The position numbers and the translations under genes were made by a program. A DNA stretch of 64,000 nt from Zygotorulaspora mrakii (taxonomy: Eukaryota > Ascomycota > Saccharomycetes > Saccharomycetales > Saccharomycetaceae): contig NC_050724.1 of NCBI RefSeq assembly GCF_013402915.1, positions 992,001 through 1,056,000 of the forward strand. Reading direction: 5' to 3'. Of this stretch, positions 1-10,189 are shown in pieces. The notes beneath the pieces were generated by a model. It worked only from the letters and a program-made list of their open reading frames with translations, was not told where the DNA came from and did no database searches. Position 1 is the stretch's first letter. Every line of letters starts with the position of its first letter.

Positions 1-1
1 G

Positions 2-2305
2 CTGTCCACATGTTCGCTGACGACGTTTTGGCTGATCAAGAAATTCAATGCCTTTCTACATGACAAACTGGGCAAATCAAATATTGAACTGTTCATCTTG
101 GAGAAAATGGACACACCGTTCAGTTCATTGCAGACAACAACAACAGCCAATGCTGACACCACCGTAAAGACGATGTCGGCGGCGGCAACTGCAACTGCAT
201 TTTCGTCAATTGGCCAGTCCAGTGACTTTTTAAGTTCTGATAAAAAAACTTTTCAAGGTAAGATGAACCTAACAGTCAAAGTTTTACCGAGATCAAATGA
301 GAAAATGTTTATTCAATCAATTAAAAAGGACACTGTCCATTATTCACCGACGTCTTTAAGAAAATTCTTCAAATTTAAAATTCCTGAAAATTTGTCACAA
401 AATGATCCTATATTACCAAATTGGCTGAAACAATTCGCTGATAAAGATAAAAATGATGTACTTTTGCAGAAATTATTATCAAATTTTGAGTTTTTGGAGT
501 CTCTAGAACTTGAAAGATTAGAGAGAGGTCTTACAGTAGAACAACAACGACAGCAGCAGCATGAACAGCATGAACAACAACAACAACAGCAGCAGCAGCA
601 GCAACGTGCTTTACAAAAATCGAAATCATATCAAAAAATTTATTCGTTGTCAAATTTACAAAAAGAGTTTAGAAAGCAAAAAAAATTCAATTATAATGAC
701 AAGTGTAAATATTCATCATCATCATGTCCAACTTCACCTCGTCACGAAGTATTAGATTTGAAACTTTCAATACCGAAGGACTCAAAAAGCACTAGCATTA
801 GCACAAACAATTTGCAGGTTCCACCCACGTTTGCGGTATATCCATCAACGAATGACGTTAATACAAACTCACCAGCATCTTCACCTCATCCTGACACAGA
901 TAGCGATTCTTTACTAACTCCAATGAATAATTATGAAATGTCAGAGGGTATCAAATCATTTTCTAAAAATAGATACTCTAATATTTTACCCTATGAACAT
1001 TCAAGGGTTAAATTGCAGCCTTCACCACTTTGTGGGCCACCAAACATTAATAATATTTCATATTCATCTTCAGTAAGTGACAACTCTTCAGGCAAAAGTA
1101 TAAATAATGGTACCAAAACACCGGCGGCAACAACGTTGACCTCGACCAACAATACAGCATCAGAATTAGCACCTGCACCTGCATCTGCCTTAGCATCTAC
1201 ATCAAAATCCGCATCACTGTCGAAACCAACATCGGAATCAACATTGATATCTGTTCCTGTTGATAACACTAAAGATACATGTGATTGTTCTAAAAATCAT
1301 AAGAAAAGAAGAAACTCGTGTTCAATATCCCCGCCATCATCGGCATCATATTTTAACCAAACAATTGATTCATCATGTTTGGAACAACCCAACATCGAAA
1401 CAAGCCCAGAAACCAAGGATTCTTTTGATGATTACTTCAATGCCAATTATTTAAAAATACCGCAAGTTAATGGAGATTTTGAATATATTGCAACTCAGGC
1501 TCCATTACCTTCAACAATTGACGATTTTTGGAAAGTAATAAGTACAAATGGTGTGAAAGTTATCATATCTTTAAACTCAAATGACGAATTATTCATGAGA
1601 AAATGGGACATTTATTGGAATAATAATCGCTCTAATCAAAAATACAAGATTGATATGACAGAAAGTTTTGAAAATGTTTGTGAAGTTGATGGCTGCATAC
1701 TGAGAATTTTCTCTTTTTATAAAAATTCCACTCTAAACAATGTCGAAACTGCGGAAGCTAACGATATCTCAAAAACTAGTGCTCCAAGTGGTGATTATAA
1801 TCCCAGCTCTTCAAAACTGACTGTGTATCAATTGCAATATACGAAATGGTTAGATTCTTGTGGTATTGTTATGAAAGATATCTTGAATCTTTATACAATC
1901 AAAAATATACTTTTGAACAATCCCAATGAGCTCATAAATGATTTAAGATCCAAAAAGACAAAACCGATATCAAAATATCATAAAGATTTATGGTTGGATG
2001 ATCACAAGGATATGAAACAACCGCCGTTGTTGGTACATTGTTCAGCCGGTTGTGGAAGGACAGGTGTTTTCATTACTCTAGATTTTCTACTGAATATTTT
2101 GACATATCCAAGCAATTGTAATAACAAAATTGACGTTTGGAAAATGACTCAGGATCTAATTTTTATTACTGTAAACGAATTACGCAAACAAAGAATATCA
2201 ATGGTCCAGAACTTAACACAATATATAACATGTTATGAGGCGATCCTCGAATATTTCTCTTTGAAGAAAATCGAATTCGAAATGAACAAAACGGAAAATC
2301 GATGA
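2..2305 (+). CDS. PTP2: Protein tyrosine phosphatase Ptp2, 5' end cut by window edge
   Basis: The frame is open from base 2, so the start codon lies outside the window; 767 residues are visible. The first residues resemble the Cdc25/rhodanese-like N-terminal part of yeast Ptp2. The catalytic PTP domain fills the C-terminal half, with the signature VHCSAGCGRTGVF; the nucleophilic Cys codon is at 2039-2041 and the Arg lies six residues later. The recognition-loop motif NRYSNILPYEHSRVKL, the substrate-loop motif QAPLPSTIDDFW and the Q-loop QNLTQYI are present. Known role: nuclear phosphatase that dephosphorylates the MAP kinases Hog1, Fus3 and Slt2. Odd points: a poly-Gln run (about 541-605) and a long Ser/Thr/Ala-rich insert splitting the start of the PTP domain. 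The next genes, KAP120 and NPT1, fit PTP2 rather than PTP3, since NPT1 follows PTP2 in S. cerevisiae. Confidence 0.93.
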   Translation: MSTCSLTTFWLIKKFNAFLHDKLGKSNIELFILEKMDTPFSSLQTTTTANADTTVKTMSAAATATAFSSIGQSSDFLSSDKKTFQGKMNLTVKVLPRSNEKMFIQSIKKDTVHYSPTSLRKFFKFKIPENLSQNDPILPNWLKQFADKDKNDVLLQKLLSNFEFLESLELERLERGLTVEQQRQQQHEQHEQQQQQQQQQQRALQKSKSYQKIYSLSNLQKEFRKQKKFNYNDKCKYSSSSCPTSPRHEVLDLKLSIPKDSKSTSISTNNLQVPPTFAVYPSTNDVNTNSPASSPHPDTDSDSLLTPMNNYEMSEGIKSFSKNRYSNILPYEHSRVKLQPSPLCGPPNINNISYSSSVSDNSSGKSINNGTKTPAATTLTSTNNTASELAPAPASALASTSKSASLSKPTSESTLISVPVDNTKDTCDCSKNHKKRRNSCSISPPSSASYFNQTIDSSCLEQPNIETSPETKDSFDDYFNANYLKIPQVNGDFEYIATQAPLPSTIDDFWKVISTNGVKVIISLNSNDELFMRKWDIYWNNNRSNQKYKIDMTESFENVCEVDGCILRIFSFYKNSTLNNVETAEANDISKTSAPSGDYNPSSSKLTVYQLQYTKWLDSCGIVMKDILNLYTIKNILLNNPNELINDLRSKKTKPISKYHKDLWLDDHKDMKQPPLLVHCSAGCGRTGVFITLDFLLNILTYPSNCNNKIDVWKMTQDLIFITVNELRKQRISMVQNLTQYITCYEAILEYFSLKKIEFEMNKTENR

Positions 2306-2537
2306 ACTATAAATGGGTCAAAGTAGTTATCAATACGGTCAGCAATGGTTAGGGTACTAATGAATAATGTACGCTTGAAGTAGGCTTTTTTTTCAATATT
2401 TCATGTATAAATCGAGAGGAAATAACATATTTTCTCCAATTTCTCATATACACGATATTACTATTATCTCTTGTTGCCGGCTAAATTCTGTGTATTGGGG
2501 TATCTAATATCTAATTTCAGATTAATTAATATACAAT

Positions 2538-5500
2538 TTAATTTTGCGGTGTTATGGTTAGAAAAAGTTGTAAATTTTCCATTATTTTTGGATCTACATT
2601 GTTTAGTAGATCATTATACTTAGAGCCCAAATGTTGTTCCAGAAAGCGCATGGTTTGCGCAATAAATTCTCTCAAACTTATATTATGAACCGGATCATTA
2701 TTCTTTGAGAGTTCATATTCTCTAAGCTGTTCGGAGTTCAATGGATGATAGCTAATTGTTTGGGGTGTCACAACATCGTTCAGGTGATACTTTTCACAAT
2801 CACCATTATTAGTTTCATTGATTTCTTCCAATATTTCGATCCACAATGATGCAATTAAAGGGAACTCTGATAAAATTGATACCAAACCCGTTCTTAGTAA
2901 ACTGGAAATGCCTAAAGCATGGACTTTCCGGAATTTGGGATCATACACGTCCTTATAAGAAACAAGCCAAATGGACAAAAATCTTTGAGCAATTTGATCA
3001 AAACTCATGTTTTGATGAACAACCCTTCTTTCATTGAGTGGTAAAGAACGGTTTGTAATATCGTTTGGGAGAGATTGATAGTACACTGCAAGCGAATCCA
3101 TTAAAGCTTGTGGATTAACATACGATATTCTAGAAACATTTTGTAATATTTCACCGCATTGGTAGCTCGATAGAGACTCCTCTTTAAAAATGCTGTCAAA
3201 CAGACAATGCAGAACGCCATTATTATGAAAATATTGAAGTAATGGTTCCTCATAATCGGATTCATTTGATAGTATCAAAATCTCCCAAATTTCTAAAATC
3301 AAATGAAATGAATCATCTCTCAATTTTAGAAGATACTTTGATACTTGAGAAAAGATTTGCGAGAAAACCTCAAACGAAAAAAATTCTGCAGTATTCAATA
3401 TTAACGAATAACTTTTAATGATTTCCAGTAAAGTAGGTAATATTTCTGTGTGAGTTTCTATTCCAAATTCTAAAAATGGTATCAGTTTATAGAATTCCTG
3501 ATCGAATTTTGATTCACTGCTCGAATAGTTTTGTAAGAGAGATCCCCACAACTCGTATCCATCTTCATTCAATAATTGATAGTTAGAAGATGACGGATTA
3601 CATGCGTCTGCAACCACTGCTAAAGAGATGGACCAGGTAAGATATGATTGAGGACCTAGAGAAGTCACAAGGTTCCTAAGTAACCTGAGTAATGCATTGG
3701 AAAGAATAGCCTCTGTAGGATTGGTGGTGGATATTTCCCACAAATTTGGTACAAGCTGAAGAATTTCTAGCAAGACATCTTTATCAATCAGCGGCTTGGT
3801 TTGAATGATAATGTCACTTAACGTATTCAAAATATACATTCTTGTTTCAGTCAAACACACGGATGGTAGCAGCTTCTTCGGTAAAATGTTGACTATCTTA
3901 TTCAAAAAAGGTTCAAAAGTTCCCTTGTTAAAATTCCAATCATCAATCATGGTCCTTAAAGATTTCACGCATGTCAGTAGCACAACCTTGTCCTCTTCTT
4001 TGAGTAATAAATCAGAGAAAAATTGATAACAGAGTTGCTTGCTTTCTTCAGAGCATTTAATGCTACTCCATTCATTTATAATTAGGCAAACCCTCCTCTG
4101 AACAATCTTCATTTGATCTTTAGGTTTATCTTGTGCAGTTGCCTCTGGTAAAAAAACTTGTACTAATAATGTATCAAAATCTACCATGTCACTTACAGCC
4201 GCGGCACTAAGTTCAAAGCTTGAATAAATGGCGTCCTTCATCAAAAAATCTTCTAGCGAATTTGACAAATGCGCAGCCTCATTCTCAATTTTATTCAGCA
4301 GATATGGAACTAAGAATGTGGGAAAGGTGTTGATCAAATCTTGAAAAAAGTTTTCGGCACAAGGTCTTATTTGATATTCATAGCTCGTAGACATTTGTTC
4401 ATTGATCCACTCCTCCGGGTCCATAAACCAATTTTCTAGTTCTGAAGGACGTAATTTCAAGTACCATTTCATCAAAGTGTCAACTAAATTTTTTATCAAC
4501 TGCTCGTTTAAAAATTCAGAGTTAATTCTTGCGATGGATGCATCAATGGCTGCTTTATCGCTTCTAGCTTTCAGAGTTATAGCACCTTTTTTATTCAAAA
4601 AGTTGATAACCCTCTTCAATATCAGAAATCCTCTAATTGCAGTTTGCTCCCAAAAATCGCCGTTCAGATCTGAGTTTTCGCTATAAACATCAGCAGCCTT
4701 CTCGAATAAAAGTTTTGTGTAGGTAATCAAGATCTGTGTAGAACATGGTAATAAAATGAAATTTGCAGGTGCTCCGATAATCAAGTTATAATAAAGCTTC
4801 CCGTAACATCTGATGAACTTTTCGTAGATATCGAACTCCTTAAACTTCTGTTGATTCGATATTAACAGCTGAAAGTGAGTGACTGCTACATTCATGAACT
4901 CACAAACCGTTTCGTCCGCATAGGGACGTTCATAGCCTTCTGTAGTAATTCTTCTTAAAACCTTAAGTGCAAGATACGAAACTTGAAATTTTGTAAAATC
5001 TTTAGCATGAGCATGTGGAGATGTTGTCCACTCTTCGAAAGACTTAATGTATATTCGAACAATGAGCGGGAATATCAATGGAACCTTACTCTGCATCGCG
5101 GGTTTGCATCTGCCTATTCTCGCAGCACCTAAAACTTTGATAATTTGGTTTATGTGAGTAAGAATGTTGTAAACTTTGACGGTGTCGCTCAAAATTACCT
5201 CGTTGTTCAACAACTGTTCGAGTTGCTCAAATAGATTCGGCCAGTCTGCTGGAAAGTCCAGACGGGAAATCTTAGCAGTGGCCTGTGCATTTTGTATGCA
5301 TAGTTGATTGTTCTGTTCAGTTATCGAGTTAAACAGCCTCTCTCTAATTGAAGCCTTTTCATCCTTATTTATTGCATTTATTCTTGTAGCTCTCCAAAAC
5401 TTTTCTACACCATTCTTAAATTGAATAACTGCGAGCCATCTAATTTGTAATGAGTTTGAGAGATCAAGGTATATCGATTGTAACAAATAATGAAATCCTG

Positions 5501-5630
5501 AATGCACGCACCAGTCTTTTAATTGTTGTTCTGCAGCTTTCTGAACCTGAGATCCAATGTGTTGAGGGTTGCTCGCTTGTTCTAACGTCTCCACAAGATT
5601 CTTCTCACTCAATGAAGCAAGGTCTGCCAT
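2538..5630 (-). CDS. KAP120: Importin-beta family karyopherin Kap120
   Basis: The 1030-residue protein begins MADLASLSEKNL and is almost the length known for S. cerevisiae Kap120 (about 1032). An importin-beta N-terminal region covers roughly residues 28-105 (AEQQLKDWC ... LQIRWLAVIQFKNGVEKFWR). The rest is leucine-rich helical HEAT-type sequence with no membrane segment. Known role: nuclear import of Rfp1 and ribosome-assembly factors and export of 60S precursors through the nuclear pore, using Ran-GTP. It converges with PTP2 (232 bp between stops). In S. cerevisiae its homologue is on the YPL side, so its position between PTP2 and NPT1 (YOR side) reflects pre-duplication gene order. The ATG at 5628-5630 is the first in the frame and matches the family start. 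Confidence 0.92.
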   Translation of the reverse strand: MADLASLSEKNLVETLEQASNPQHIGSQVQKAAEQQLKDWCVHSGFHYLLQSIYLDLSNSLQIRWLAVIQFKNGVEKFWRATRINAINKDEKASIRERLFNSITEQNNQLCIQNAQATAKISRLDFPADWPNLFEQLEQLLNNEVILSDTVKVYNILTHINQIIKVLGAARIGRCKPAMQSKVPLIFPLIVRIYIKSFEEWTTSPHAHAKDFTKFQVSYLALKVLRRITTEGYERPYADETVCEFMNVAVTHFQLLISNQQKFKEFDIYEKFIRCYGKLYYNLIIGAPANFILLPCSTQILITYTKLLFEKAADVYSENSDLNGDFWEQTAIRGFLILKRVINFLNKKGAITLKARSDKAAIDASIARINSEFLNEQLIKNLVDTLMKWYLKLRPSELENWFMDPEEWINEQMSTSYEYQIRPCAENFFQDLINTFPTFLVPYLLNKIENEAAHLSNSLEDFLMKDAIYSSFELSAAAVSDMVDFDTLLVQVFLPEATAQDKPKDQMKIVQRRVCLIINEWSSIKCSEESKQLCYQFFSDLLLKEEDKVVLLTCVKSLRTMIDDWNFNKGTFEPFLNKIVNILPKKLLPSVCLTETRMYILNTLSDIIIQTKPLIDKDVLLEILQLVPNLWEISTTNPTEAILSNALLRLLRNLVTSLGPQSYLTWSISLAVVADACNPSSSNYQLLNEDGYELWGSLLQNYSSSESKFDQEFYKLIPFLEFGIETHTEILPTLLEIIKSYSLILNTAEFFSFEVFSQIFSQVSKYLLKLRDDSFHLILEIWEILILSNESDYEEPLLQYFHNNGVLHCLFDSIFKEESLSSYQCGEILQNVSRISYVNPQALMDSLAVYYQSLPNDITNRSLPLNERRVVHQNMSFDQIAQRFLSIWLVSYKDVYDPKFRKVHALGISSLLRTGLVSILSEFPLIASLWIEILEEINETNNGDCEKYHLNDVVTPQTISYHPLNSEQLREYELSKNNDPVHNISLREFIAQTMRFLEQHLGSKYNDLLNNVDPKIMENLQLFLTITPQN

Positions 5631-5963
5631 TTTTATTTGTTCTCGCCAGTCAAATCCTTCACCTCAGGCCTCGTAATGGAAAACACGTTAGAGCACAGAA
5701 TATGTGAACACCTGCATAAAAGTAGCTCGAGAAACCGAAATAGTCTTAATACACAAGAACTATTCTTTGTTTTATGAGCATCCTTCCCTATACTCGATGA
5801 GAAGAATCCCGAAGTGAAAAAAAAAAAGATCCGGGTAGCGTACTATAAAAGCACTATAGACAGTCATATAAAGGACTCAGTGGCTTGATTGCAGATTCAA
5901 AGAGACTTTTAGGTCCAATCAAGATCGAATCAGCACCCAAGCTTATATATACGCATGGGATCA
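5631..5963. other. Intergenic: KAP120 promoter and NPT1 3' flank
   Basis: This is a 333-bp spacer upstream of KAP120 and downstream of NPT1, both on the minus strand. It holds a poly-A tract near 5818-5828 and a CGATGAG string near 5795, the core of the PAC ribosome-biogenesis element. I see no gene. Confidence 0.5.
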
Positions 5964-7250
5964 TTAAGCACTCCATCTATGGGCTTCATTATCACCAGAC
6001 CACTTTTTTTCAACATATCCTAACTCTTGCTTAACTCTCTCAACAGTTTCGGGATCACCCATGTTTTTGCCTAAATTATCGGATATTTTGATCGCATGAT
6101 TACCGTTAATTTCTAACAGCTTTATAACGATATTCATGGGCTCGCTTTTAATTGTACGTTCCGATTTTCTTTGGAAATCATTTGTGAAATTTGTACCGAT
6201 TCCAAATGTTGCCAGAAGTCCGTATTCTCGAGCAACATGAGCGTAGTCTATAGCTTTCTCGACGTTCAAAGAGTCAGAGTAGCAAATTATCTTTGAAAAC
6301 TTTGGCAACCTTAAGACATCATAGTAGTGATGAGCAATCTTTTTCGTATACTCAACTGGATCTCCAGAATCCTGCCTTACACCAACATAAGCATTTGAAT
6401 ATGGTGGATGAAATGATTTCAGGAAATCGTCAGTACCAAACGTATCGGTAAGTGCCAAACCAGCATTTTCTGGACCAAATGTTTTGATCCAATAATCCAT
6501 AGCATTCTTGTTAGCGTTAATGTAATCGTTGGTGATGGCAGCAATCCCCATAACCCATTCATGCGCCACTGTGCCTATAGGTTTTACGTTGAATTCCTTC
6601 GCAAAGTGCACGTTGGACGTACCAAGTAGTAATTTAGTATAAACATCGGGGTTTTCAGCAACAGCTTTCACGATCCCTTGCATGACAAGATCTTGTGTTT
6701 TTTTAGATCTGCGACGTCTAGTACCAAATTCACTAAATTTAATACTATTTTCGAATAATTTCTTTGCCTTTGCTTGTGCTTTCTCCAATTGGCCTTCATA
6801 CTCCCAATCGACATCGACGAATTTGAAATATGATTCAGAAATCAAGGCCAGTAACGGAATTTCATAAAGGATAGTATCTACCCATTTACCCTGGACCAAG
6901 ACGTTCAAGTTGTACTGGTCTTCTTTACCTGCGACTTTCTCAGCAGTGACAGAAAGTTGTCTTTCAGGGTATAATTTAAAGTGCTTGATAAAGTCCAAGT
7001 AGTCCTGGGGCAATGAGGGGATCTGTTTCCTCAAGTATTCAATTTCTTCCTCGGTGAATTTAAGCTGACCTAGATATCCAAACTGCTGTTTCAACCATTC
7101 AATGGCTTCAGCATTCAAATTCAGCTGTGCGGATCTATTCGTATACTTGTACACAACTTCAATATCTGCAAAGCTTGAGAATACAGCAGCGTGCATTGTC
7201 AACTTGTATAAGTCAGTGTCCAAAAAAGAAGTAATAACCGAATCAGTCAT
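5964..7250 (-). CDS. NPT1: Nicotinate phosphoribosyltransferase
   Basis: The protein has 428 residues, against 429 in S. cerevisiae Npt1. Visible motifs are the substrate and PRPP-binding segments FGTRRRRSKKTQD (about 175-187) and PIGTVAHEW (about 224-232). His230 corresponds to the histidine that is autophosphorylated in this family. The ACYSDSLN-like loop (ICYSDSLNVEKAIDY) and GIGTNFTND, which binds the phosphate, follow. Known reaction: nicotinate plus PRPP gives nicotinic acid mononucleotide, coupled to ATP hydrolysis, in the salvage route that maintains NAD+ for Sir2 silencing. The start ATG at 7248-7250 gives the normal N-terminus (DTDLYKLTM). All key residues appear intact. Confidence 0.95.
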   Translation of the reverse strand: MTDSVITSFLDTDLYKLTMHAAVFSSFADIEVVYKYTNRSAQLNLNAEAIEWLKQQFGYLGQLKFTEEEIEYLRKQIPSLPQDYLDFIKHFKLYPERQLSVTAEKVAGKEDQYNLNVLVQGKWVDTILYEIPLLALISESYFKFVDVDWEYEGQLEKAQAKAKKLFENSIKFSEFGTRRRRSKKTQDLVMQGIVKAVAENPDVYTKLLLGTSNVHFAKEFNVKPIGTVAHEWVMGIAAITNDYINANKNAMDYWIKTFGPENAGLALTDTFGTDDFLKSFHPPYSNAYVGVRQDSGDPVEYTKKIAHHYYDVLRLPKFSKIICYSDSLNVEKAIDYAHVAREYGLLATFGIGTNFTNDFQRKSERTIKSEPMNIVIKLLEINGNHAIKISDNLGKNMGDPETVERVKQELGYVEKKWSGDNEAHRWSA

Positions 7251-7546
7251 TTCAAATTAATAATCGACACCTAGAGGACCTTCTATCTCACAAAAATATG
7301 TTGCAATTATGACTGCTAAGCAGACAGTAACTTTTAAACTATGTTCGTACTGGAAGTAGACCAAACAATCTAGCCAAGTGGTGCTATGTGTATCATTTAT
7401 ATTTACCTTCGAATTATCTTAAAATTATACCTGATATCGATGTTTTTTCAGGGCGACAAAGACTCAGTCAAGCGACAGAAAAAAAACATGATTCGAAGGA
7501 TTGATAAGAGGTATTTTCCTGACGTTATATATTATATATCAAATGA

Positions 7547-10189
7547 TTATGTGATTACTTTCATAACTCTATCAAATAAAGTATCCATTTGCACGTTTTG
7601 AATGTTTTCAAACATGTTTGTGAAACTGTTCATATTTATCAGTTTTTCATTCTTGTTGCCGTTAATGAGTTCCAACGTCAGGTCATCTTCTTGATCATGA
7701 TCTATGACACCTTCCGTGAGTTTAGAGGAAGACAGCTTCAAAAGTTGCTGCTTGAAATCCTGATGGCCTGGTTGTAGATTATTGAGTAGTATGTCTTTGT
7801 CGACTTCATCCAACATTTCTGTGTTGATGGTTGTACCCACAACACCGAGGCGACTGCCTATGTCGACGAATATGAAATCTGTGTCATGGTTCCAACCAAT
7901 CCATGCGATATATTCTTCGTGAGTAAAAATTCCGAGTTTCTCTGAAAGATCAGCATTAAAAATTACAATGCGCGCTTTGTAGCCCATGGAAAGCTTTAGA
8001 TTACTATCCTCGTATTGTTGATTTATAACTAAAGCAACTCGTCCGGTCTTTTCATCGCAAGCAATCAGTCTATCAAGATGACCTTTTTTATAAACGCCAT
8101 TCACATAAGGGAATAGATCAAAGCTGTTCACCATTTGACCTTGTAAAATATTGATTGTATTCAATGTCGTTCGTGTAGCAACTATTAAATTTGTATTGTT
8201 TATGACCTTGATTGCCTGGATTTCTGAGTCAAGATTGAACTCATTGATAGTATCTATGTTACCTGAGCCTTCAAAAGGTGCAAATGTATCAAAATCTATG
8301 GTGAGAAGCTTTTCATCAAATCCATGAAATATTAAGCTTCCGTCTTGTGACCAAGCCAAAGAAACAGAGTTACTGAAATGATTGAAATTTGGCAAGGATA
8401 ACTTGACCAAACACCAATTATTTTCATTTTCTTGAAATGACCAATATTTCAGTCCGCCAGCATTATCTGCGGTTAAGAATCCCTTAGAACCGTTTATGGC
8501 ATGTGGTGCAGGTAAAATACTTGTTACAGGAACACCGGTACTGTGAGGATTAATGACCTTAGTCTTGAGAGTCCAATTGACATCATTATCTTCTTGAGAC
8601 CAAAATTTCAAAGTGTGTAGTAGATCCTTAGATGAAAGTAGGTCTTCAGGTGGATATTCAACTTCGTAAGTGATCATCCATTTTCCGTTCTTAGTAAATT
8701 TAACATTAACTACTTCAGGATCCTTGATGTTTAACTCGAATCTAACTTTACCCATAGAATTGTTGATACCAGAAGTCATATATTGATATGAAACTTGCTC
8801 ATTTTTATAGAAATCATACATCTGCATAGCAGATATGTGGGGGAAATAAATATGCTTTGACAGTGGGTTTATTTCAGCACATGTGGTATAGTCTTGCCTC
8901 TTACTTTTCAATAGTTTTTTCTTGTGTTTCTTTTTCGAATTATTAACTGCTGACACTGTTGTTGATGCTTTTGATGAAATTGCAGAAAATGGCTGTACCG
9001 TATTTTTTACAACACTATTGAAAACAGGTAATGGACCATTTATTGACACCCTCGATGTAAGGTCTCCTGAATTTAGCAGCAATAATTGAAAGTCAGAACT
9101 TGAAAAATTTTCAGTCATTTGTAATGCGATGGAATAATATTTGTCATTTCCTAAAGGTTGACAGTCAACTATAACACCGTTCAACCGGGGTAAAAACTGC
9201 TGCAAATTCGTTGATAGCTGCCAAAAACTTAAAACTTTTTCCCAACCACCCGACAGCAGATACGTACCATCTTGTGTAAAAGATAATGATAAAACAGAAT
9301 CTATATGCCACTTGAGTACTCTAGTTTGAAGGTCCTCCAATGTCACGACCGTTATCACACCAGATGCAAAGCCTAAAGCTAACTGTGAACCATCCGAATC
9401 CAAAGCCATAGATGTTATATATCTTGAATTATTTGATGATGTCGACGAGGGATCTTGTGAGGTTAATATTGACTGGAAATCGAATTCCTTTGGTAATGCT
9501 GAGGTTTTCTCGAAAACAGACATTATCATAAACTGCTTCCGTTTCTCTTTGTAATACAGGAATGCCAATAACTTGTCGTTTTGAGACCAACTCGATAATA
9601 TCACACTTTCAACAACTTGTTCGAGTGCTATCTTCATCTCTTCTTTTGGTCTCAAACTGTATAACCTATAAGTATATTGAGAGCCGAACGAAAATGTTGG
9701 CTCTGCGGTCAGAATTTTGAACTCCTTGCTATCACTGGTGTCACTCGTTTTTGATCCGAAGACCTTACAGATCGTTTCATTTTCAGCCAGCTTAATGTTC
9801 AAGTACTTTGGTGAGTCTATTAATTTACCTCTATAGTTAAGCACAATCACACTTCCATCATTAGTGAAAACGGTGATTTTTCTATCATCATCACTGTCTT
9901 GGCTCGTAATATCTCCGATGCTTATGTGCGCTATGCAAGTATCATCATTTGCAAAAATCTTCGACAAGATCCCGTTATTGCCAAATTTTAACGTCTTGAT
10001 GCACTGCCTCGTTTCCACCGAGTAAACTTTGATCTGATTATTGAAAGGAATAATATATCCAAGTTCATCTGGCGTTAGGCACGCTTGACTTTTGTTGCAG
10101 CAGGAAGTATTCCCACCTCTTGGAAGAATGGGCCTTCCACCAGAGACCACCGAAAGTTTGTACTTTTGGTATACACCTGATTGCGTCAT
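7547..10189 (-). CDS. NAN1: U3 snoRNP t-UTP component Nan1/Utp17
   Basis: The start is the ATG at 10187-10189 (MTQSGVYQKYKLSVVSGG), giving 880 residues; the frame is open further upstream but has no earlier ATG. Several WD40-like blades are visible (LDSDGSQLALGFASGVITVVTLED, SFTQDGTYLLSGGWEKVLSFWQLS). A basic KKKHKKKLLKSK segment lies in the middle. The length fits yeast Nan1 (896). Known role: subunit of the t-UTP/UtpA subcomplex of the small-subunit processome in the nucleolus, needed for rDNA transcription and 18S rRNA processing. A PAC element and an RRPE lie about 110-140 bp upstream, as expected for a ribosome-biogenesis gene. Confidence 0.92.
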   Translation of the reverse strand: MTQSGVYQKYKLSVVSGGRPILPRGGNTSCCNKSQACLTPDELGYIIPFNNQIKVYSVETRQCIKTLKFGNNGILSKIFANDDTCIAHISIGDITSQDSDDDRKITVFTNDGSVIVLNYRGKLIDSPKYLNIKLAENETICKVFGSKTSDTSDSKEFKILTAEPTFSFGSQYTYRLYSLRPKEEMKIALEQVVESVILSSWSQNDKLLAFLYYKEKRKQFMIMSVFEKTSALPKEFDFQSILTSQDPSSTSSNNSRYITSMALDSDGSQLALGFASGVITVVTLEDLQTRVLKWHIDSVLSLSFTQDGTYLLSGGWEKVLSFWQLSTNLQQFLPRLNGVIVDCQPLGNDKYYSIALQMTENFSSSDFQLLLLNSGDLTSRVSINGPLPVFNSVVKNTVQPFSAISSKASTTVSAVNNSKKKHKKKLLKSKRQDYTTCAEINPLSKHIYFPHISAMQMYDFYKNEQVSYQYMTSGINNSMGKVRFELNIKDPEVVNVKFTKNGKWMITYEVEYPPEDLLSSKDLLHTLKFWSQEDNDVNWTLKTKVINPHSTGVPVTSILPAPHAINGSKGFLTADNAGGLKYWSFQENENNWCLVKLSLPNFNHFSNSVSLAWSQDGSLIFHGFDEKLLTIDFDTFAPFEGSGNIDTINEFNLDSEIQAIKVINNTNLIVATRTTLNTINILQGQMVNSFDLFPYVNGVYKKGHLDRLIACDEKTGRVALVINQQYEDSNLKLSMGYKARIVIFNADLSEKLGIFTHEEYIAWIGWNHDTDFIFVDIGSRLGVVGTTINTEMLDEVDKDILLNNLQPGHQDFKQQLLKLSSSKLTEGVIDHDQEDDLTLELINGNKNEKLINMNSFTNMFENIQNVQMDTLFDRVMKVIT

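Noticed and set aside
7395..7405. ATTTATATTTA, an 11/11 match to the S. cerevisiae ARS consensus
   Set aside because: Such matches occur often in AT-rich spacers, and origin consensus differs between yeast genera. Alone it does not support an origin.
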